Shown: positions 34,524-41,860 of the stretch, in pieces
Numbering within the stretch: the stretch's first letter is position 1
How the letters are laid out: each line of letters begins with the position of its first letter
Origin: Candidatus Daviesbacteria bacterium RIFCSPHIGHO2_01_FULL_40_11
GTDB taxonomy: Bacteria; Patescibacteriota; Microgenomatia; Daviesbacterales; UBA10151
Direction: 5' to 3'
NCBI GenBank assembly: GCA_001776635.1
Contig: MFCP01000008.1
Span: 1 to 41,860, forward strand
DNA: 41,860 nt
Made by a program: the position numbers and the translations under genes
Notes under the pieces: generated by a model
Databases searched by the model: none
Told to the model about the DNA's origin: nothing
The model's input: only the letters and a program-made list of their open reading frames with translations

Positions 34524-36263
34524 TTAAGGCGCTGATATATCAACCCTGAAATATACCGGTTCAGCAGAAATAGGGCCGGCCCAAATGGTATTTTCAGCAT
34601 TCCAAGAAGTCCCGCCTCCTGTTAAATGTGATTCCCAAATATCATCAGTTTTGGATGTTGCCGATTCATAAATCCCCGCAAATATTGCACCGGAGTTAAG
34701 ATCAGCTTTTAGCCTAATAAATGAGGTGTCATCGCTTCCGGTTAAAGTAGTGGCTGAACCCCAGGCAGATCCTGACCACTGCTTCTTGGAGATGGCGGCA
34801 CCATCTCCCCACAGGATCCATGCCTTTCCCGGATTAGCTGAATTTGTTTCCCAGACTAAATCAAAGTTCATGGAGGTAATATTTTCTACAGCCTTATCGT
34901 ACTCAGGATGCTGGGTATCAGTGTCCCAGGCACTACCAGACCATTTGCGGGTATTCAAGTCAGCTTTTGCATCCTGTACTCCATACATCAGTTCGTTGGA
35001 GTTGGGTCTTGTAACTAACTTTACCCAATTAGCCACACCACCTGAAGCTGGGATGTCCAAGAGGGTAGCAGCAGTTAAACTCGAGCTGTTCCAGATCCGA
35101 TAATACTGGTCAGTTGCAGTTGCATCACCCCAGATAAACATGGCTCTCCCAGATGTTTGCTCATAAGCCACATCAACTGCTTTTCTGTCGGCAGTGGACG
35201 CTGTAGCATCCCAGACTGTGGCAACACCCATATTGCTCCATCCGGAGCCGCTCCAAGTCATTCCATAGACATCGATGTTAGCATCCAGCATGATCATGGC
35301 AATTTCATTACTGGTACTTATCGGATTTTGAGCTGTTTCAATCCACCTAATAACACCTGTAGTAGGTGGTGCTGTAATAGTGGTTGCAGGAGTCCAATTA
35401 CTTCCATCCCAAATACGGTAGGCGGGATCAACAGATGTTGAGTTTGGGAGAAAAACAATCACTGAGCGGTCGTTACTTTTTTCATATTCAAGATCAAAAC
35501 TTCGATATACAGCAAATGTTGTTCCAACATTAGCCATTAGTGTTGGCGTCCCCCAGCTAGTACCATCCCAAACTTGAGCATAAATATTACCATTTGAATC
35601 TAGAGTAGCTAAAACAGCCTCATTTCTGGTACGTGAGCTTTTAAGAACAATATAATTAATGTTTCCTCCAACATTTTGAGCTGACGCCTCTGCGCTCCAA
35701 GCTGAACCATCCCATATTCGGTAGAAGGGAGTAGAAGTAGTTTTAGAATAAACCATCATAATAGGTCCACCGCTGACTATTGGTTTTCTCCAATCGGATA
35801 AATAACTAATTAAAGAAGTAGTTTCCGGCCTGGCAGAGTTAAAGTTCCAGGTAACTGTTGAGGTAATTTTTTTGGTGTCAGGGTCCAGAGCGCCTCCAGA
35901 GGAAACGACGTTTCCGCTGCCGTCACGATTAACGTTTTCTACTTTAACGGTTCTGACATAGTTATCGCTATTGTTGTGAGCTAAAATATTATTTGTTCCT
36001 TCTGTCTTAAACTCCCAGTAATTTCCCGGATTGTTTCTTTGTAATCCTACTGCATTAAAATTTGTTAAATTTGAATATCCCCTGTTCTTAATTGACCTTA
36101 CTGCCTCTGCTCCTTCTGCTGCAAATTGAGAAGCCACTGTATTTTCTGTGCCTAATCTGTTGGTATTATAACCTTGAACAACTGTCATAACCGCCCCGGT
36201 GGAAAATATCATGAAAATTGCCACTGCCAGGATCACTTCCAAAACCGAAAAGCCATTCTTCAT
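34524..36263 (-). CDS. Prepilin-like N terminus fused to a large repeat (propeller-like) domain
   Basis: MKNGFSVLEVILAVAIFMIFSTGAVMTVVQGYN then repeated YRIWDGSAW, AQVWDGTSW, YRIWDGSNW, GMTWSGSGW, TRKWSGSAW, KKQWSGSAW. Confidence 0.85.
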   Translation of the reverse strand: MKNGFSVLEVILAVAIFMIFSTGAVMTVVQGYNTNRLGTENTVASQFAAEGAEAVRSIKNRGYSNLTNFNAVGLQRNNPGNYWEFKTEGTNNILAHNNSDNYVRTVKVENVNRDGSGNVVSSGGALDPDTKKITSTVTWNFNSARPETTSLISYLSDWRKPIVSGGPIMMVYSKTTSTPFYRIWDGSAWSAEASAQNVGGNINYIVLKSSRTRNEAVLATLDSNGNIYAQVWDGTSWGTPTLMANVGTTFAVYRSFDLEYEKSNDRSVIVFLPNSTSVDPAYRIWDGSNWTPATTITAPPTTGVIRWIETAQNPISTSNEIAMIMLDANIDVYGMTWSGSGWSNMGVATVWDATASTADRKAVDVAYEQTSGRAMFIWGDATATDQYYRIWNSSSLTAATLLDIPASGGVANWVKLVTRPNSNELMYGVQDAKADLNTRKWSGSAWDTDTQHPEYDKAVENITSMNFDLVWETNSANPGKAWILWGDGAAISKKQWSGSAWGSATTLTGSDDTSFIRLKADLNSGAIFAGIYESATSKTDDIWESHLTGGGTSWNAENTIWAGPISAEPVYFRVDISAP

Positions 36264-36700
36264 CTGCTGACCACTCCTTGAGAATTGATGGTGACAGTCT
36301 TGCTGTTGCTGCCGGAGCTGATGGTAATAGTGGCAGTGACAGGCGTAGGCAAACCGGTGACGCGGGCGTAGTCAATGTCAGAAATGCCGCTTACAGAAAC
36401 CGCCGGATTGACGCTGAATTCTTCATCAAAAGCAGGATCCCGGCCGGCAAAGCTTAGGCCTTTATATAAAGTAATGGTGTTTGAACTAAAATTTACTGAC
36501 CAGGTACTGCCCTGCTTTCCCGCCATGGCGTAAGTTTGGGCTTTCCTTAAACTGCCGCTAAGCTCGTCCACAGTGTTATCTACCGCATTTTGCACTAAAA
36601 ACCTGGCAAAGAAAGGAGAAGAAAGCAAGGCTATAAAAGAAATTATAGCTATGACCAAAATCAGCTCAATTAGTGTAAAACCATTATTCTTACGTTGCAT
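36260..36700 (-). CDS. Pseudopilin (GspH/FimT-like)
   Basis: NNGFTLIELILVIAIISFIALLSSPFFARFLVQNAVDNTVDELSGSLRKAQTYAMAGKQ. Confidence 0.88.
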   Translation of the reverse strand: MQRKNNGFTLIELILVIAIISFIALLSSPFFARFLVQNAVDNTVDELSGSLRKAQTYAMAGKQGSTWSVNFSSNTITLYKGLSFAGRDPAFDEEFSVNPAVSVSGISDIDYARVTGLPTPVTATITISSGSNSKTVTINSQGVVSR

Positions 36701-36701
36701 C

Positions 36702-37778
36702 TTATCTCCTGATGCCGCCTGTAAGCTGATAAATCGGTGAAATAATGGCCAAGGATACCAAAGCTACCGCCACTCCGATCACCAGCAGCAAAACCGGCTC
36801 CAAAACATTGGATAAATTCCTGGTAGTATCGTCTACATCATCTTCAAAAAAATCTCCCATATAGATAAACACATCCTCAAGCTTACCGGTATCCTCCCCC
36901 ACCCCGATCATCTTTGGTACAATGGTGGGAATAAAGGGGTATTTGTTGCTTGACAGCTCCGTAGATAATTTTTTGCCCTTTTCCATGGTTTTTAAAAGGT
37001 TGCCGAAATAGCTTTTGTAAATCAGGTTGTCGGTCGCGTTAAATTGAGTTCTAAGCGAATCAGTGATAGTCAATCCGCTCTTTAGCATCACCCCCATATT
37101 CCGGCAAAAAGAGGCCATTTCAATATTCTGGTTAAGGCTGCCGATCAGCGGTAAGGACACAAGCATCTTATGCCATTTAGGCTTTATAAAAGAGGTCCTT
37201 AGCAGGAAAGAAACCAGGACGGCAGACCCAAAAAAGGCCGCCACGATGATTGTTCCGTAGCCTTTCATCAGGTTGGCGATGTACAGAAGAATTTTGGTAC
37301 TGAGGGGCAGTTCTACCTCCAGTGAGTTGAAAAGATCAACCAGTTTAGGCAGGACAAAAAGCGACATAAACATGCCCATGATGACAGTAGCGGCTAAAAT
37401 AAGCTTTGGGTAAAGTATTGCACCCTGGATTTTTTTATTAAAGTCGTAACTTTTTTTTAGCTGCTGTGCCAAATACTCTAAAGTAACCTCTAGGCTTCCG
37501 GATTTTTCCCCTATCCCGATTAGGCTGATATACAAAGAAGAAAATACACTTTTCTGTTTGGCAAGCGAAGATTCCAGTGTTTGGCCGTTTTCAACATCAG
37601 CTTGGATTTTACCTAGAATCTCTTTAAAAGTGATATTTTTGGTTTGATCCTTGAGTGTGGTAATTGATTCAGCGAGGGGAATACCGCTTTTTAGCATGAC
37701 TGATAAATGCTTGGTAAAAAACAAAATATCCAGCGGGCTGACCCGCAATAATATATGGGTTATGGAAGGCAGTTTCAT
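36702..37778 (-). CDS. pilC: Type IV pilus inner-membrane platform protein PilC/GspF
   Basis: FFTKHLSVMLKSGIPLAESITTL, GEKSGSLEVTLEYLAQQL, GVGEDTGKLEDVFIYMGDFFEDDVD, ISPIYQL. Confidence 0.96.
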   Translation of the reverse strand: MKLPSITHILLRVSPLDILFFTKHLSVMLKSGIPLAESITTLKDQTKNITFKEILGKIQADVENGQTLESSLAKQKSVFSSLYISLIGIGEKSGSLEVTLEYLAQQLKKSYDFNKKIQGAILYPKLILAATVIMGMFMSLFVLPKLVDLFNSLEVELPLSTKILLYIANLMKGYGTIIVAAFFGSAVLVSFLLRTSFIKPKWHKMLVSLPLIGSLNQNIEMASFCRNMGVMLKSGLTITDSLRTQFNATDNLIYKSYFGNLLKTMEKGKKLSTELSSNKYPFIPTIVPKMIGVGEDTGKLEDVFIYMGDFFEDDVDDTTRNLSNVLEPVLLLVIGVAVALVSLAIISPIYQLTGGIRR

Positions 37779-37784
37779 TTTAAT

Positions 37785-39461
37785 CTAGGATTCTTTTGTG
37801 ACTCTCATGACTTCTTCAATAGTAGTTATCCCCAACTGGATTTTATCCAGGCCGTCCTCCATCATAGTAGCCATACCCTCCTCGATGGCTTTTTTAGCTA
37901 TCATGTCCGAATCAGCTTTTTGGGTAATCAATTTCTTGATTTCTTCGCTTAATTCAAGGATCTCAAAAATGCCGATCCTGCCGCTATATCCGGTAGTATG
38001 GCAGACTTCACACCCGGTGCCACCGTATACCCTGATTTCTTTGGTGTCACCAAAGTGTTTTTTTACCACATCGGCGGCGAATAACTTGGCCATTTCATCG
38101 AAGGTTTTGATGGATGAAGCCTTGCATTTTTCGCAAATTTTCCTGACCAGCCTTTGGCCAATAATGATATTGACTGTCGAGGCAACCAGAAACGGCTCAA
38201 TACCCATATCAATCAACCTGGGTAAGGCTGTGGCTGCATCATTGGTATGCAAGGTGGATAAAACCAGATGTCCGGTCATAGCTGAGTTGATGGCAATATC
38301 TGAAGTTTCACCGTCCCTAATTTCGCCCACATAAATAATATCTGGGTCCTGCCTTAGGATTGACCTTAAGCCTTCCGCAAAAGTCAAGTTCGTCTTGGGG
38401 TTAACCTGAATTTGGTTAATGCCTCCGATATCATATTCCACAGGGTCTTCTATGGTGGCAATATTTTTCTCCCTGGTATTAAGAATTTTTAAGATGGCAT
38501 AAATCGTCGTAGTCTTACCAGATCCGGTTGGCCCGGTCGAAAGCACCATCCCAAAAGGTTTGGTAAAACCAGCTTTGACCTTTTTCATATCCTGTTCGTC
38601 CATGCCCAGGTCAGTCAAACCAAATTGCCGGTATCTGGAGGTCAGTAGTCTTAACACAGCTTTTTCCCCCTCCACTATCGGGACAATTGAAACCCGGACA
38701 TCCAGTTCTTCTTCTTTCAGCTTGATTTGCAGCTTGCCATCCTGGGCGCTTAAGTGTTCATCTGTCCTTAGCCTTGATAGAACCTTGATTCTGGTGATTA
38801 CCTGGTCGTGCAGGTTAATAGGCAAAGTCAGTACATCGTGCAAAATACCGTCTATCCTAAACCTGACAAGCGATTTGCCCTCTTCCGGTTCAATATGGAT
38901 GTCTGATGCTTTATTTTCGTAGGCATACTCGATTAAGGTATCTACCATCTCTGAAATAGGCGCTTCGGAGTCTGATTTACCTGCCTGGTCAACCTGTTGC
39001 TTTAAAAGTTCGTCAAAAGTTTTTTGGATTTCTTTTTTGTAAAGGTTGAGGGTCTCTTTGATATCGTGGGGAGTCGCAAAATAAACTTCTACTTTCCGGC
39101 CGGTTTTTTTGGTAATCAGACTTTCAAATTCCTGGCTGCGGGATTTTGAGGTAGCAATCTTTAAATTATCATCAGTTTTGCCAAAGACTATGGTTTGCTG
39201 CGACCTGGCCACTGATTCCGGAATAGTCTGTAGCAAGTTTTGGGGGATCGGAGTTTTATTAAGCACCACAAAAGGCAATTTCAAATTATCAGCGATGAGC
39301 CTACCCAGGTTTTCATCCGTTATCAGATCGCTCTTTATCAGAGCATCATAAAAAGGAATTTTTTCAACCTCTGTCTGATCATGGATCTTTTTTAATTCTT
39401 CTGCCGAAAGTATTTCGTTTTGCAGTAAGAGGTTGTATAAATCCTTATCAGATATAACCAT
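37785..39461 (-). CDS. pilB: Type IV pilus assembly ATPase PilB/GspE
   Basis: STGPTGSGKTTTIYAIL Walker A, DPDIIYVGEIRDGETSDIAI, TGHLVLSTLHTNDA, CEKCKASS...CEVCHTTGYSGRIGIFEIL. Confidence 0.97.
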   Translation of the reverse strand: MVISDKDLYNLLLQNEILSAEELKKIHDQTEVEKIPFYDALIKSDLITDENLGRLIADNLKLPFVVLNKTPIPQNLLQTIPESVARSQQTIVFGKTDDNLKIATSKSRSQEFESLITKKTGRKVEVYFATPHDIKETLNLYKKEIQKTFDELLKQQVDQAGKSDSEAPISEMVDTLIEYAYENKASDIHIEPEEGKSLVRFRIDGILHDVLTLPINLHDQVITRIKVLSRLRTDEHLSAQDGKLQIKLKEEELDVRVSIVPIVEGEKAVLRLLTSRYRQFGLTDLGMDEQDMKKVKAGFTKPFGMVLSTGPTGSGKTTTIYAILKILNTREKNIATIEDPVEYDIGGINQIQVNPKTNLTFAEGLRSILRQDPDIIYVGEIRDGETSDIAINSAMTGHLVLSTLHTNDAATALPRLIDMGIEPFLVASTVNIIIGQRLVRKICEKCKASSIKTFDEMAKLFAADVVKKHFGDTKEIRVYGGTGCEVCHTTGYSGRIGIFEILELSEEIKKLITQKADSDMIAKKAIEEGMATMMEDGLDKIQLGITTIEEVMRVTKES

Positions 39462-39473
39462 ATTCTTCTTTGT

Positions 39474-39839
39474 CTATTTGAGGAATCCTTTAACCTTATC
39501 GATAACTTGGGAAGGGGTATAGTTTGATTTAATGAGGTATCCTACTGCGCCTTTTTTGACAGCTGTTTCCGTATCAGCAGTGGCTGATAAGTTGCTTAAG
39601 ACTAGAATAGGAATACTTTGGGTCTCGGGATCAGCCTTTACCCTTTCGATTACCTCCAAGCCGTTTAGCTTGGGGAGCATCACATCCAGTAAGACTAAAT
39701 CCGGTAAAAAGGATTTAAACTTGGCCAATCCCTCTTCACCATCTTTGGCTATCTCAACCTCAAAACCCTCCACCTGAAGTTTTTTAGCATACATCTTCAA
39801 TAGAAATGGATCATCCTCTACAATTAATATCTTAGGCAT
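39474..39839 (-). CDS. Single-domain receiver (response regulator)
   Basis: KILIVEDDPFLLKMYAKKL, PDLVLLDVMLPKLNG, IPILVLSNLS, KKGAVGYLIKS. Confidence 0.95.
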   Translation of the reverse strand: MPKILIVEDDPFLLKMYAKKLQVEGFEVEIAKDGEEGLAKFKSFLPDLVLLDVMLPKLNGLEVIERVKADPETQSIPILVLSNLSATADTETAVKKGAVGYLIKSNYTPSQVIDKVKGFLK

Positions 39840-40212
39840 GGGTGTTTAAATATTTTTCAACGTTTTGGAAAACCTCAGAGGGGGTGACCTGATCTTTTCT
39901 CCAGTAGGCCACGACTTTTGACATTAAATCAGGGTTGTCTTTTAAAACCAGGTCCTTCTGCACAACTGTTAATGCCGCTACCGGGATATCCTCAACAGCC
40001 GGGGTACTCTTTAGCCTTTTTAACACCTCAAATCCATCAACCTTGGGTATCCTTAAATCAAGGATAATAAAATCAGGGCGATTTTTTACGGTTTCACCAA
40101 ACCCTTGTTCACCATCTGTGGCCGTGATGATTTGATAGTCCCCTTTTTTAAATCTATTCGCATACATTTTCAGTAAAATTGGGTCGTCTTCAATAATTAA
40201 TAGTTTTCTCAT
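39832..40212 (-). CDS. Single-domain receiver (response regulator)
   Basis: KLLIIEDDPILLKMYANRF, PDFIILDLRIPKVDGFEVL; start at ATG 40212. Confidence 0.93.
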   Translation of the reverse strand: MRKLLIIEDDPILLKMYANRFKKGDYQIITATDGEQGFGETVKNRPDFIILDLRIPKVDGFEVLKRLKSTPAVEDIPVAALTVVQKDLVLKDNPDLMSKVVAYWRKDQVTPSEVFQNVEKYLNTHA

Positions 40213-40222
40213 TATTTTTAAA

Positions 40223-41701
40223 TTATAGCATACTGCTAACCAGAGGCAGCGCAAAAGTAAAGGTTGTACCTTTGCCGGGTTCCGAGTGTTCTATCCACAT
40301 ATTTCCACCCAGCCCCCTGGTAAATTCCCGGGAAAGATATAGACCTAAACCTGTTCCCAGCGGTCTGCCCATTTGAGATGTGCTGATTTGAGAAAATTTT
40401 CCAAACAATTTTTCCTGGTTCTCTTTAGAGATTCCAATTCCCGTATCAGTCACTGAAATATAGGCAAATTTTCCATATGGTCGGAAAGATATGGTGATCC
40501 CGCCTTGATCAGTAAATTTTAGGGCATTGCTTACCAAATTAATCAGGATCTGTTTGACTTTATCTACATCAGCCCTGACTTTGTTGATAGGCGACTGTGA
40601 AACCGCCAATTTGATATTCTTTTGGGAAGACAGCGGTTTTAGTGTCTCTACAATCTCATTTGCCACATCAGGTATTGATACCTCAGTTATAGCATACTTA
40701 ATCCTGCCTGATTCAATCCGGGATACGTCAAGCATATCGTTAACCAGTTGAATTAACCGTTCTGTGGACTGGGCAATATCTGATAAAGGATCTTTTAACT
40801 GCTCATTGACACTGCCGTAATCCCCTTCAAAAATCATTGAGATTAATCCTTTTATAGCCGTCATGGGTGTGCGTAGCTCGTGTGAAGCCAGGAAAACAAA
40901 TTCATCCTTCATTTTCTCCAGTTCTCTTTCTTTGGTAATGTCTTTTAGCACCACCACTACACCTGTAACCCTTTTATTGCCTTCGAATATGGGCGAACTG
41001 GTATATAGAACCGGCATCATATTCCCGTCTGTCTTTTGAAGTATAATCCTGCTTCCGCTGATTAACTTTTCGCCTTGTAAAGCCATACTGATAAAATCAG
41101 CAGCCGGGGTATAGTCTTTTTCATTCATCAGTTTTAATATTGTCAGGTAAGGTTGTCCTACAGCCGCGGTAGGATTTATTCCGATCATCTTGCCAGCGGC
41201 ATCATTTAGTAGAATTATCCTTTGTTGGTTATCAATCGCAATCACCGCATCACCAATACTGGTCATTAGTGCCTCGTCCTTAGCCCTTTCCCTGTCCAGT
41301 TCCAAATAATTGGCGGCCAACTCTTTTTCTTTTAATTTCTCATCCCGTAAAGAGTTAGCCATGTTTTGCATTCCGCTGGTTAAATTATTAATAACGGTAT
41401 TAAAATTTTGCGCCAGCTCTCCGATTTCATCTGTGGATTTTATCCCTATCCTTCGGCTTAGGTCTCCGGTTGCGATCGTTTTGGCAACTGAATTCAGACT
41501 ATCAATTGGATTGATAACTAATTTTTTAAGAACCAATAAGACTATTAAAGTCGAGGGGATTACCGCCAAGCATAAAATGAAAAGTATCCTTATTGCCTCC
41601 GAGAAATTTACAGTTAAAGGTAGGATCAGAAAATTTGTAGCCGAAAGACCTAAAATTATTCCGGCCAAAACAACGATGATTATTTTAAGAGAAAGTTTCA
41701 T
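40223..41701 (-). CDS. Sensor histidine kinase (2 TM, HAMP, PAS, HisKA, HATPase_c)
   Basis: HAMP NPIDSLNSVAKTIATGDLSRRIG, PAS GDAVIAIDNQQRIILLNDAAGKMIG, H-box FLASHELRTPMTAIKG, N-box KQILINLVSNALKFT, GTGLGLYLSRE. Confidence 0.97.
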   Translation of the reverse strand: MKLSLKIIIVVLAGIILGLSATNFLILPLTVNFSEAIRILFILCLAVIPSTLIVLLVLKKLVINPIDSLNSVAKTIATGDLSRRIGIKSTDEIGELAQNFNTVINNLTSGMQNMANSLRDEKLKEKELAANYLELDRERAKDEALMTSIGDAVIAIDNQQRIILLNDAAGKMIGINPTAAVGQPYLTILKLMNEKDYTPAADFISMALQGEKLISGSRIILQKTDGNMMPVLYTSSPIFEGNKRVTGVVVVLKDITKERELEKMKDEFVFLASHELRTPMTAIKGLISMIFEGDYGSVNEQLKDPLSDIAQSTERLIQLVNDMLDVSRIESGRIKYAITEVSIPDVANEIVETLKPLSSQKNIKLAVSQSPINKVRADVDKVKQILINLVSNALKFTDQGGITISFRPYGKFAYISVTDTGIGISKENQEKLFGKFSQISTSQMGRPLGTGLGLYLSREFTRGLGGNMWIEHSEPGKGTTFTFALPLVSSML

Positions 41702-41812
41702 CTAGGCAGGCTACTGCATTAATCATACAATAAACCGGAAAACACTAAAAGCTCTCAAGGCAGATCCCTAAGTAGAGAATTAGCAAATAAACTGTTAAAA
41801 TAACAATCACAT

Positions 41813-41860
41813 GGTGATCGTAGCTCAACGGCAGAGCGCCAGATTGTGGATCTGGTGGTT
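41813..41860 (+). tRNA. tRNA-His(GTG), truncated by window edge; G-1 encoded
   Basis: g-gtgatcg-ta-gctcaacggcagagc-gccagattgtggatctggtggtt; anticodon loop ttgtgga. Confidence 0.9.

Noticed and set aside
34524-36263. DNA-level tandem repeat
   Set aside because: Similarity is in protein motifs (WDGSxW) with diverged codons; not a nucleotide tandem repeat.
37798-38922. ORFs of 178 and 120 aa on the + strand
   Set aside because: Antisense to pilB; composition and lack of motifs indicate shadow frames.

Overview
This 41.9 kb window looks like a chromosome segment from a Candidate Phyla Radiation (Patescibacteria, Microgenomates-like) bacterium. That assignment is inferred from gene content and was not searched. 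Readable content: msrA/msrB; a Fic-family gene flanked by repeats; an RRM RNA-binding protein with a hairpin over its Shine-Dalgarno site; two LAGLIDADG-type genes abutting or overlapping tRNA genes; tRNA-Leu(TAA), -Pro(TGG), -Gly(TCC), -Arg(TCT) and a partial -His(GTG); a fabZ-like/fabI pair; formate-THF ligase; a lower-glycolysis block (phosphoglycerate mutase, divergent enolase, PEP synthase) beside a wrecked pyruvate kinase; and a type IV pilus operon with a histidine kinase and two receiver proteins. Main second-look items: (1) an apparently undescribed intergenic structured RNA at about 31865-31978, a three-way junction with two GNRA tetraloops and its own terminator; (2) an S41 protease homologue carrying a degenerate DnaJ-like domain and lacking the catalytic Lys; (3) an in-frame TGA two codons after the catalytic Tyr of FabI; (4) a pyruvate kinase pseudogene with relics in three frames; (5) two homing-endonuclease-like genes docked at tRNA 5' ends; (6) a prepilin fused to an eight-repeat propeller-like domain; (7) an approximately 11-bp-phased GCGCGAT/TCGCGAT array plus 22-nt perfect direct repeats around the Fic gene; (8) a chain of overlapping hairpins ahead of a GIY-YIG gene; (9) SD sequestration at the RRM gene. 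No CRISPR array, rRNA or canonical IS element was seen. All family calls are by motif reading, without database searches.
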